Assembly: GCA_002786025.1 (NCBI GenBank)
Contig: NHNW01000012.1
Coordinates: 868,001 to 932,000, forward strand
Source of the DNA: Zasmidium citrigriseum
Taxonomy: Eukaryota; Ascomycota; Dothideomycetes; Mycosphaerellales; Mycosphaerellaceae
Direction: 5' to 3'
Length of the DNA: 64,000 nucleotides
In this document: piece after piece, positions 1 to 8,569 of the stretch
How positions within the stretch are numbered: position 1 is the first letter of the stretch
Layout of the letters: each line of letters opens with the position of its first letter
Made by a program: the position numbers and the translations under genes
Notes under the pieces: generated by a model
Database searches by the model: none
What the model was told of the DNA's origin: nothing
The model's input: the letters and a program-made list of their open reading frames with translations, nothing else

Positions 1-902
1 CGGCGAGAGAGCAGGTTATACCTACTACCCACGGGGTAAGGGGTTTGGAGTTTCCTGCGATCGTGTCGACATGGTCCTGCTCTCCAATTCGCTCAAGGAC
101 CGTCTTGCCCAAGCTGGAATCCATGAGACACCGGCGGATCGGGGCCCGTCCGACCATGTGCCCTTATATGTCCTGCTCGTGCATTGAGTTCGCAGATCCT
201 CTTATTAGTCCATGCAGCAGCTCCGGATGACCAGCGGCAGCATGGGAGGCCTGCAATCACGTGTGGATGCACGCTTGCCATCGCGTTTTCCGAGAGGGTG
301 GATTGCATCTGTTTGGATCCGGTATGACAGGTCGCACACGCAGCGCCACCGTCGGCGACCCGGCTTCCAGGCAGGAAGACAACCCGGTTGCCACCCGCGA
401 CTGGTCAAAGCCGTGCCATTACGTGTTGAGATTAGGACTGCAGTGGGGCGAGATCAGACATGATGTTGACACGAGTCGTGGGATTCTGGTCGCTAGCGGT
501 GAAAGAAGGCTTGCAACTGGATAACGCCGCAGAAAAGCTGCATGGACTGGTCCACAATCTCGCGGCTATCAAGCAGATCCACCCCTTTCCTTCTTTTCTC
601 ATTCGCCCTCAACATCAGCAAGTCGTAGAGGACTGGCTGGTATCGGAGGCGGAATCTCTTCCGTGATCTTATTGGGGGACCCCAATGCTGTAACGTTGGC
701 AATTGGTCCGCTCGTCCACGGCCCGAAAGCATGAGGAGCCGGAGCTGCAATATGCCCACATGCATGTGGTTGTTCTGAGGCTAAAGCAACTTTAATTGAC
801 GGCTCGTGGTTGCTCTCGCGGTTGTGTGCAAGCCTGCTTATCATGCTGCCATGTCTCCGAGTGCGCATTGCTGTCGATGTTTTGAAGATGCGGCCTTAAG
901 TC
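1..902. other. No supported gene (left edge)
   Basis: About 0.9 kb downstream of the proteasome chaperone gene. Several short frames are open but none shows a recognisable domain, a good start context or splice signals joining it to another exon. A minus-strand frame from about position 157 to the window edge is open, but it is too short (52 codons) to identify and could be the first part of a gene lying mostly outside the window. Confidence 0.5.
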
Positions 903-1405
903 TCAGGAGTGAACGTGTTTGTGAACAACGTCGACGATCGCCCTGAAGGCCTCCATTTCCTCGTCCACGCTACCGCCTCCCATGGCACTGGAGAGATTGA
1001 CGCTACTGCCAACATAGCACGGCTTCTGCAGACGCCACACGAGGACTTTTGCAATCCTGGTCGTGAAGTCTACCGAGGACGGCATGCTGTACAGGACTGT
1101 ACTCATTGGCTGGTTGGGCTGGTACCTCTGTCCCCGCGTCGTTAGAAAGACTGTCCCTCTTCAAGTCTGCAGCGGGGCCAACTCACGTCCGGCATTGCAT
1201 ACACGAAACTACCCACGGATGCCGCGGACTGGCTGGAGTCCGCATTGGTGCTGGTGAGGAATAGGAGAATTGAAGTGGCTTTGACCGTCAGGTGCAGGTT
1301 GATGCGCAAGCCTGGGCTATGCGGCAGGTCGAATGCCAGCTCGATCGGCTTGCTTTCATCCTGGATTCCATTTGCAACTGGTGCCGCGCTCTTTTCGGTC
1401 GCCAT
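903..1405 (-). CDS. Proteasome assembly chaperone 4 family protein (Poc4/PAC4-like)
   Basis: Two exons, 1405-1187 and 1127-903, joined across a 59-nt intron (GTGAGT donor, TCTAAC branch point, GACAG acceptor) in phase 0, giving 147 residues. Exon 1 starts at an ATG and runs MATEKSAAPV to GSFVYAMPD. Exon 2 resumes RYQPNQPMSTVLYSMPSSVD and ends DVVHKHVHS. The hydrophobic strand ILLFLTS, the GSFVYAMPDR turn, and the later pattern TRIAKVLVWRLQKPCYVGSS with an acidic EEEM-like helix are the layout of fungal Poc4. That protein pairs with Poc3 to help build the alpha ring of the 20S proteasome in the cytosol. The length fits the family. The gene is divergent from the methyltransferase at 1600, with 194 bp between the two start codons. 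Family assignment is by pattern recognition and is fairly secure; biochemical function is inferred. Confidence 0.8.
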
Positions 1406-1599
1406 CTTGATCCGCGGATGGTGGCCGTGAGGTTGAAATGGAGAAAGACGGAGTGTTGTTGATCCTGTTCGACGAAGCTTCTACTAGGCTGCTAGGGTTT
1501 CCTTGTCGCCGTGTGGCTCGTGCGTTTAGCGCGCCCGCCAGCAAACGACTCACACGAGACTTTGGTATCAAACTATAGAAACTATCGACATCATACAAA
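1406..1599. promoter_or_regulatory. Shared divergent promoter
   Basis: The 194 bp between the start codons of the Poc4-like gene (minus) and the methyltransferase gene (plus) must hold both 5' leaders and both core promoters, so it is a bidirectional promoter by position. I see no clear TATA box and no binding site that I can name with confidence. Confidence 0.6.
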
Positions 1600-2892
1600 A
1601 TGGCCACAGACGTCGAGTCGCCAGGCGCCGATGACCCCTTAGCAGATCCTGAGGAGCGACGAGTCCTGTACGCCGCACTGGACTCCTTCAGGTACGTCAG
1701 CTGGTGATTGAAGACGTCTCCTTCGATCACGCTCTCTTACGCGCTCTTCTTTCCTTCCAGGCAATATCGTCGTGCTGCACACTACAACATCACCCATCTC
1801 AGGCGGCAGTCTTTCTACGCCCTTCCTGCTGCGCAGATAGAGCTGCTGTCTTCACCTCCGTTCTCCCTTCCAAAAACCTTCGATGCAGTGGACAATGCTA
1901 TCGACCGCAATGCAGACATCGCCGAAGCTATTCTTGAGGCCACTCTACCCGCATTTGGCCTGAGCGATGACGACGAGGCCTGGAAAGGCCAGGCTTCACC
2001 CAACGATATGGATAAGGCACGCTCTACCATTCGCCAGCTGTATAGGGATTGGTCTGCCGAAGGACTTCCTGAGCGACACGCGGCCTTTTCGCCCATCATG
2101 GCTGCACTGGAAAATCACCTGCCCACGGATTCGCCTGCTAAACGACACAGCCATCGAGTCCTCGTCCCGGGTGCTGGGCTGGGACGGCTGGTCTTTGAAG
2201 TGTGCCTCGCAGGCTACAGTGTCGAAGGCAACGAGATATCATACCATCAACTGCTGGCCTCTCAATACCTGCTGAATTTCACGCAAAGACCGCGACAGCA
2301 CGAACTCTACCCATGGGCACTGAGCTTCAGCAATCATCACACTCGGGCCGACCAGCTTCGAAGCATTGCCATTCCAGACGTGCACCCAGGCGCCGCTTTA
2401 GAAGCAGCTGAGCAAGAGATCCAATCTGAGGTGCATTACAGCGAGCGTATGTCAATGAGCACAGGTGACTTCTGCGTAGTGTATCGCGACCCGGCGCAGA
2501 AAGATTCGTACGAAGCTGTGGTGAGCTGCTTCTTCATCGACACGGCGCCGAATGTCATTAACTACATTGAGACAATCAAACACTGCCTACGGCCTGGTGG
2601 AGTCTGGATCAACCTCGGTCCTCTTTTGTGGCATTTTGAATCAGCTCCCACTCCAGCTGAGCGCGAGAAGCAGCAAGGTAGATCGAGCCATGTCAGTGGG
2701 CAGGAATTCGAGGGCATAGGTGAGCCAGGGTCATTCGAGCTATCGAATGAAGAGGTGGTCAGTCTGGTGTCAAAGTATGGCTTTGAGATCGTTGAGCAGA
2801 AAGATGCACCACCAACGGGATACATTCAGGACCCATCAAGCATGTTGCAAAACGTCTACCGTCCAAGCTTTTGGGTAGCAAGAAAGAAGTGA
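1600..2892 (+). CDS. Carnosine N-methyltransferase-like SAM-dependent enzyme (N2227 family)
   Basis: Exon 1 is 1600-1691 and exon 2 is 1761-2892, with a 69-nt intron (GTACGT donor, TTCCAG acceptor) splitting an Arg codon; product 407 residues. The start ATG follows a CATACAAA leader. The segment RVLVPGAGLGRLVFEVCLAG, then YSVEGNEISYHQL, is the SAM-binding motif I region. VVSCFFIDTAPNVINYIETI followed by LRPGGVWINLGPLLWHFE is the signature of the family that includes human CARNMT1 and yeast YNL092W, which methylate the imidazole N of histidine-containing peptides. A reading that begins at an ATG inside the intron replaces the true N-terminus and should be discarded. Substrate in this fungus is unknown: carnosine itself is unlikely, and protein or peptide histidine is a reasonable inference. 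Confidence 0.87.
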
Positions 2893-3548
2893 TGGCCACA
2901 GAGGCAGTAAAGAGTGGGACATTGCGATTCAACAAAGCCACAAAATAGCCCTGTCTTCTTCGCTTTCCTGAGCACGTGCGGTATTCTTTGCATTTCTCAC
3001 TTTACTGACGTTCCAGCCCCGGTGATATCTGAGACCAACCTGATGAGGGCACTCCTACATTGGCAGTATCTCAGCCCCCAAAGTCCGGACCCGACTTAGA
3101 TAAAGTACCTTGCACGGAGTTTAAGCACCTGCTCACAAAGCATTTAGCGCCCACCAGACCTTCCGTCAAGCCAAGAACAACAACGAGGAGTTTAGTCCAT
3201 GGATGCTAAAATAACTACGAGGCTGCGGGTCATGTAATCGAAAAGCATGCCACGGACGGATTTGACATGATGGATTCAAGGGCACAACTTTGGTCAGAGT
3301 TCGGACATAGCACCATGACACTGCAATGTAGAAGCGAGCATTTGGTCAGCCACGTTCTGAGTGGGAGACAGGCGAGCAGTAGGGAGGGCAAATCAGAGTA
3401 TAACAAAAGCCATGACTGCCTGGAAGAAGGCCAGATAGTAGAAGATCATTGACCACCACTTGAACTGTAATCCTCGCACAAGTCCTCAACAAAAAATCTG
3501 CCATCTTGCGGAAAGAGTTACAAGAAGCCGTCAAGCTGCCCGTTTACC
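2893..3548. other. Intergenic region, no gene seen
   Basis: About 0.65 kb between the methyltransferase stop and the oxidoreductase start. It should contain the 3' end of the first and the promoter of the second. I see no coding signal, tRNA or repeat in it. Confidence 0.5.
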
Positions 3549-4550
3549 ATGGCATCCAACAAATCTGCCTTCATCGACGGCCCAAACCTCCCCCTCCGCA
3601 TCGCAGACAGCCCTATCCCCATTCCAGGAGACAACGACATCATCGTCAGGAACTTCGCCGTGTCCATCAACACCATCGACCCAGCACAAGCAGCCGGCTT
3701 CCAGATCAAGACATATCCCACCGTCCTCGGTCATGACCTCGCAGGAGAGGTCTTCGCCGTCGGATCACAAGTCACTCGCTTTCGAAAGGGTGATCGGGTC
3801 ATCGCCCACGCATGGCAATTCTTGACGGGCGAGGCCGCCGATGGGGCGTTTAGCTTGTACTCAAGGGTGCCTGCGCGGAATGCTGCGATCTTGCCGGATC
3901 ATATTGCGTACACTTATGGTGTGGTGTTGCCGCTGGCTCTCGACACCGCCGCTGCGGGCTTCTACCAGACTTCTCATCTGAACTTGAATCTCCCCATCAT
4001 TGGTACCGAGCCCACGAGTCTGGGCAAAGTCGTCGTCGTGTACGGTGGATCGTCCTCAGTCGGTGCCGCGGCCATCCAGCTCGCTGCTAATGCCGGCTAT
4101 CGTGTCCTCGCAACCTGCAGCCCTCAAAACTTCGACCTTTGCCGCGAGTGTGGTGCCAGCGAGGTCTTTGACTACAAGTCGAGCACCGTGGCGGAAGACA
4201 TCGCAAACGCAGTCGGCCAGGATGAGTTCGTCGGCATGTTCAACGCAATCGGCGTGCCAGAGTCTTTCGAAGTCGTGCTGCCCATCCTAGAGAAGCTTGG
4301 AGGTGGGATAGTCGCCAACACCAAGCCACCGGGCGAGATGCCAGACAAAGTTAAGGCGCGGTTCGTGTTGGGGGTTGGCGAATTCAGCTTTCCGCTGTGG
4401 GAAAACTTCGTGGCCGATGGACTGGTTTCTGGCAAGCTGAAGTGTCTACCCAAGCCCAAGGTCGTTGGAAAGGGGCTGGAGAGCATGCAAGCGGCATTCG
4501 AGGTCCGTGATGGGCATGTCAGCGGAGAGAAGATTGTTGTCGAGTTATGA
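3549..4550 (+). CDS. MDR-superfamily NAD(P)H oxidoreductase (CipB/ToxD-like)
   Basis: Single-exon gene of 333 residues with a good start context (ACCATGG). The GroES-like N-terminal half carries TYPTVLGHDLAGEVFAVGSQ and FRKGDRVIAHAW. The Rossmann half carries VVVYGGSSSVGAAAIQLAAN, a nucleotide-binding variant with serines in place of the usual glycines, followed by GYRVLATCSPQNFDLC and GASEVFDYKS. The catalytic zinc ligands of true alcohol dehydrogenases are absent, so this belongs with the zinc-independent enoyl-reductase/quinone-reductase branch that fungi keep in many copies, some in secondary-metabolite clusters. No polyketide or peptide synthase lies nearby, so a stand-alone oxidoreductase is more likely here. 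The substrate cannot be read from the sequence. Confidence 0.85.
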   Translation: MASNKSAFIDGPNLPLRIADSPIPIPGDNDIIVRNFAVSINTIDPAQAAGFQIKTYPTVLGHDLAGEVFAVGSQVTRFRKGDRVIAHAWQFLTGEAADGAFSLYSRVPARNAAILPDHIAYTYGVVLPLALDTAAAGFYQTSHLNLNLPIIGTEPTSLGKVVVVYGGSSSVGAAAIQLAANAGYRVLATCSPQNFDLCRECGASEVFDYKSSTVAEDIANAVGQDEFVGMFNAIGVPESFEVVLPILEKLGGGIVANTKPPGEMPDKVKARFVLGVGEFSFPLWENFVADGLVSGKLKCLPKPKVVGKGLESMQAAFEVRDGHVSGEKIVVEL

Positions 4551-4753
4551 GAATATCGTCTAGAGGCGACGGAAGGCGGATATGTTGCAGAGGGTCTCAA
4601 AGATTGATATGTAGATTGGGATACACGGGTCCAGTTATCTCTCTTCGCATAATGACCGCCATGAGTAGTGGAGCAATTGAAAGGGCCCTTGGAGTGTCTT
4701 CCTGGTGCTGGGACCTATCTCACAAACCCCTGGGGTGCCCTTCACGCTTGCCA

Positions 4754-6346
4754 TCAGCTTCGGTCGTGGGTACAGGACTCATGCTCGTCCGCTCCTCTGC
4801 CCGTGTGTCTTTCAGACTTCACGACAAAGGCTCGACGATCGAACTCGGCAGTGTAACGACCGGCTTCTGCAATCCCTGGGAAAGTATCACCTATCTTGCA
4901 GAGAGTAGAGACATTGTTCTGACGAATGCGGTCCAGTCTGGTCTGATTGGCAATCAAGAGAGCACGACACCAGTCCATTTCAGCAGCTGTACCTTGTTGC
5001 TCGAAGACATTGTACGCCAGTTGGAGGCACAGCCGCATGATGAACGCAGACACTACGCGATCCATCTCCAAGAACGACAAGACAAGCTTGCAGAGTCGAC
5101 GAGCGAGCCTGTCAACGTCCTGCTCAACATGCCGCCGAAACTCGTTCGGCACCAGCATTGTGGTCTCTTCACACAGATGCCAGATGCGGAGGATGGTACA
5201 CTGGGCCACGAGTAGCAAGATTGCCGTCAGCCCGAGCCTGTTGGCGCTGACCTCAGACATGGGAGCGTACAACTGAGGGAAGACTGACGACTTCGCCATC
5301 ACGACGGACTTTTCTGGTGAATCGGTTCTCAACCGTCGAATCTGATTCACTCCCCAGCATGAAGGTTCCTCGATGTCAGGGAATAGACCAATAGCATGAT
5401 GTGCCATCAGATGTAACCGTGAGGTATAGTCGAGCAGCTCCGATACTGAGCCTCCCGACGACAATGCACGATCGGTGTGCTCGAGAATGGTCGGCAATCC
5501 ACGAAAGACCTGAATCAGCTCGGGCATTCCTCTGGAGTCGATCCGGAGCCAGCTGGAAGGTATGGTCCACGCCTTGCGTTTTGCCACTGCGAGGAGGAAA
5601 CTGTTGTGACAGACGTGACGGATTAGCCCCTTGTCTGGTGTCGTTTGAGCATTCAGGTTCCTAGGACCTCTGATCACGAGGAGATGCTGTGCTGCCTCCA
5701 GATGAACGACCCAACTATCATCCTCATCGTCATCGCACGACTGCCGGACAGAATCCTTGACGTAAGTCATCAGAGCCATGGTGGAGAGGATGGCGCGAAA
5801 GTTATCACGATCTGTCGTGCAGGTGCCAGACAAGCTCAAGAAGAAGTTCAGCATTCCCAGCAGACGCCCATATGCGACGCGGCTCTCCAGGCGAATCCGC
5901 TCGTTGCGGCTCAAGGCTCCCACGTGTGCTAGGCCCATTGTCCTTTTGGCTTGCTTGAGCAACGCCGTCTCTGGGACCTTCTCAGCGATCGCGCGCAGGT
6001 AGGTCATCTGTCGCCACGGGGAGAGGTGTACAGGGACGTAGGTGTCGAAGAAATCGGCAAACATCTGAGTGTCGAGCTCATCTGAGTCTGGGAGCGCGCT
6101 CTGCAGCAAAGATCTTGAATGCTCAGCAATCTGAGCCCGCTTTGCCATCATCAGCTCCTTCTCGTGCTGGCGGGCGCCCTTCTTGCGTGCCCCTGGGATG
6201 GCCAAATGAGATTGACCCTTCAGCTCGTGGCCGTCCATTGCCTTTGACCGCTGGAGCTGCTTGGGGCCAGAACGTAACCGAGCAGTGTCCTCATGGCACG
6301 CCTTCGAGTCATCGTATTGATGAGAAAGACCTGGCGGGCAAGACAT
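4754..6346 (-). CDS. Fungal transcription-factor-like protein without a visible zinc cluster
   Basis: Uninterrupted minus-strand frame of 530 residues from the ATG at 6346. The frame is open a little further, but only to a TTG codon. Residues about 50-75 are basic (GARKKGARQHEKELMMAKRA). From about 85 on, the pattern FADFFDTYVPVHLSPWR, ESRVAYGRLLGMLN, DNFRAILSTMALMTYVKDS and VVHLEAAQHLLVIRGPR is the helical middle region of fungal-specific transcription factor proteins (Fungal_trans_2 type). A CDDDEDD acidic patch lies inside it. No C-x2-C-x6-C cluster is present in this frame, and I found none in the 578 bp upstream. The protein may have lost its DNA-binding domain or belong to the cluster-less regulators common in Pezizomycotina. 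It converges with the MDR gene, with 203 bp between stops. Function unknown. Confidence 0.65.
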   Translation of the reverse strand: MSCPPGLSHQYDDSKACHEDTARLRSGPKQLQRSKAMDGHELKGQSHLAIPGARKKGARQHEKELMMAKRAQIAEHSRSLLQSALPDSDELDTQMFADFFDTYVPVHLSPWRQMTYLRAIAEKVPETALLKQAKRTMGLAHVGALSRNERIRLESRVAYGRLLGMLNFFLSLSGTCTTDRDNFRAILSTMALMTYVKDSVRQSCDDDEDDSWVVHLEAAQHLLVIRGPRNLNAQTTPDKGLIRHVCHNSFLLAVAKRKAWTIPSSWLRIDSRGMPELIQVFRGLPTILEHTDRALSSGGSVSELLDYTSRLHLMAHHAIGLFPDIEEPSCWGVNQIRRLRTDSPEKSVVMAKSSVFPQLYAPMSEVSANRLGLTAILLLVAQCTILRIWHLCEETTMLVPNEFRRHVEQDVDRLARRLCKLVLSFLEMDRVVSAFIMRLCLQLAYNVFEQQGTAAEMDWCRALLIANQTRLDRIRQNNVSTLCKIGDTFPGIAEAGRYTAEFDRRAFVVKSERHTGRGADEHESCTHDRS

Positions 6347-6924
6347 ATTGGTCAATTTTGCACATAAGAAAGGACGGACCTGAACTCTCGCATCTCAATC
6401 AGTTCCATACTGTAGACACGGCCGCGCGAAACGGAGGATCCTCGTCTTGGCTGCATGGTTGTTGGTGCAATTGCATGGGTGTTGGTCCAGATAGGCCTCG
6501 CTTGATCGCCTTCGCATATCTGTCTCTACCTAGGTATTCAAAGTCGTGACAGCAACTGATGTGATCAGCTACTTGCCTGAGGTGGCGCGTGGTTCCTGCG
6601 CCAAAGGCTGCGTCATGCAAGTGCTTGACCTGTATAAAGTGCATGTATTCCCGCCAGACGATGATAGAACTTGATTAAGCGAGGTGCCTGGATGGAAGCA
6701 AGTGCATCTTCACGTGAAGGCGCACGGACGCCGGGTCGGAAGTCAATGCCTCGGCTAATCGGAGGAACTCTCAAGGTCACGCCGACTGCAATACGCGAAT
6801 GATTTCCGAGAACCTGAACATACGACTGGGCATACGGACGTAGACATGGACGAGTAAGGGAGCATTCATTTCTCATCATTCACCAACCTTTTCCAAACAT
6901 TCTCTACACTTCCGAGGAACAAGC
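6347..6924. promoter_or_regulatory. Divergent intergenic region with two CCTCGG/CCGAGG motifs
   Basis: 578 bp between the regulator-like gene (minus) and the thioesterase gene (plus). CCTCGG occurs at 6749-6754 and its reverse complement CCGAGG at 6912-6917, eight bases before the thioesterase ATG. In Aspergillus this hexamer is the core bound by the fatty-acid regulators FarA and FarB. That both sites are functional is an inference: the same hexamer also occurs by chance elsewhere in the GC-rich parts of this window, for example near 14,036 and 14,796. Confidence 0.4.
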
Positions 6925-8069
6925 ATGTCGAAGCCTACGCTGATCAAACCGCCTCCTGCCTCCAAGGACAAGGCCCCAATTGAGGATGTGCTGGAGCTGA
7001 CACACTTGAACGACGTCGACCCGAATCTCTTCACGAACACTCGACCGCTATGGCATCCGCCAGGAGCTCGTGGAATCTACGGAGGGGCCGTGATCGCGCA
7101 ATGTCTTGCTGCTGCGCAGAAGACGGTTCCGCAGAACTTTGCAGTCCATTCCATGCACTGCTACTTCGTCCTGAATGGCAATTCTGAGATACCCATCATC
7201 TACCATGTGGAGCACGTAAGAGAAGGGCGTTCGTTCGCGACAAGAACAGTACAGGCCAGACAACGCGGTGCTCCAATCTTCACTACCACGTTGAGCTTTG
7301 TGCGGGAGGGAGCTGGCGGAAAGCAACTTGTTCAACATCAGGCTAAGATGCCAGAGGTGCCTGCACCGATTGACATGGACACGGTGGATATATATCGGGG
7401 TGCCAAATCGCCTTTTGTCACTCAGCGAGTGGACATATACAACAACGACTCTCCCAATCCTCACGAGAAACGCACGCGTCAGTGGATCCGAGCTCGGGGA
7501 AAGATTAGTGAAGAAGGCGGACACGAGGCACATCTGTCCGCGCTGGCGTATATGTCGGACTCGTATTTCATTGGCACGGTATCTCGGACACACAAGCTAT
7601 GGCGATATAGCCAGGTCTCGCAGAACAAGGAGGCTTCGGGTGGCAAGCAGACGATGACGCGGGATGTTTTAGAGAAGCTGAAGAAGATGGACTTGGAAAC
7701 ACTCAAGCGTATTGAAGGAATGGATGACGACCTCGTTAATCAGTTGAAATCATTGGAGATCAAGAATGGCGAGATTGTTGGACTGAAGGAGAAGAGACCT
7801 GAGATTGGCATGATGGTTTCGCTGGACCATACAATCTATTTCCACGACCCAAGAGGGTTCCGTGCAGATGAGTGGCTATTGGCCGAATCAGAGACTCCAT
7901 GGTCTGGCGATGGACGAGGATTGGTCTTCCAGAAGATCTTCACAAGAGACGGCAAGTTGGTTGCGAGTTGTGTCCAGGAGGTGAGTCTATTTTATGATGG
8001 AACCTTACGAACCAAAAGCTAATCTACTCATAGGGCGTGGTGAGACTGAAGCAAGACTCAAAGCTATGA
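6925..8069 (+). CDS. Peroxisomal acyl-CoA thioesterase (TesB/Acot8 type, PTS1)
   Basis: Exon 1 is 6925-7980 and exon 2 is 8034-8069, across a 53-nt intron (GTGAGT donor, GCTAAT branch region, CATAG acceptor) in phase 0; product 363 residues. It hydrolyses acyl-CoA to free acid and CoA. The two hot-dog domains are clear: GARGIYGGAVIAQCLAAAQK and HSMHCYFVLNGNS in the first; HLSALAYMSDSYFIG, MVSLDHTIYFHDPRG and GRGLVFQKIFTRDGKLVASC in the second. These include Asp, Thr/Ser-type and Gln positions of the TesB active site. Between them lies a Lys/Glu-rich insertion (about residues 250-295) absent from the bacterial enzyme. Exon 2 encodes only GVVRLKQDSKL, so the protein ends in SKL, a peroxisomal import signal. 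If the intron is retained the protein ends RTKS and loses that signal. Confidence 0.92.
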
Positions 8070-8569
8070 TGAAGATCTCTGCCAATCTTATTGACTATGA
8101 ACGAGCTTCGTTCATGCATACCTTTTGGGGATCATATGTGCTTGTACTTCGGGAGTCGGATAGAAGCGGGACAGCGCCATTGGCTTCGAAACACTTCACA
8201 TGTTCGTCGAAAGGCGTAAAGCGCTGATGGTATGGAGTGCAACATCTGATCATGGGTATCTAAACACCACGTAGGGCAATCTGGTGCAATAGGTAGTGTT
8301 TCATAGGCAGAACGCCTTTCATTCGTGTCTGTAGAGTTGTTTAAGATCGCCATGAAACTGCATCATCCCCGCAACCCCACATTGCTTGCCCAGGGCCGAT
8401 CTCTTTTTTCGCATTGACTCAGAACTTCACTCATTGCTCATATATACCCCCGACAAAACACTGCCCACTCATTCAATCTCTTTAATCTCTGACTGCGCAT
8501 TGTAGTCAGCCTTCTTCAACCCACCCGCGCACGCGAGACAAGACAGACGCCGCCGAGACCGAGTTCAAG
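8070..8569 (+). promoter_or_regulatory. leuA-type promoter with Gcn4/CpcA site and TATA-like box
   Basis: 500 bp between the thioesterase stop and the isopropylmalate synthase start. TGACTCA at 8415-8421 is a perfect match to the Gcn4/CpcA/CPC1 consensus used in general amino-acid control. It is followed 20 bp later by TATATA at 8441-8446, about 125 bp upstream of the ATG at 8570. Pyrimidine-rich stretches and many CCGCC/ACGC bases fill the leader. The arrangement fits a leucine-biosynthesis gene induced by amino-acid starvation; binding itself is inferred. Confidence 0.6.

Noticed and set aside
1..157. Minus-strand open frame running off the left edge
   Set aside because: Only 52 codons, no recognisable family, no supporting splice or start signal.
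7048..7593. 181-codon frame antisense to the thioesterase
   Set aside because: Lies entirely opposite a well-supported conserved exon and shows no motif.
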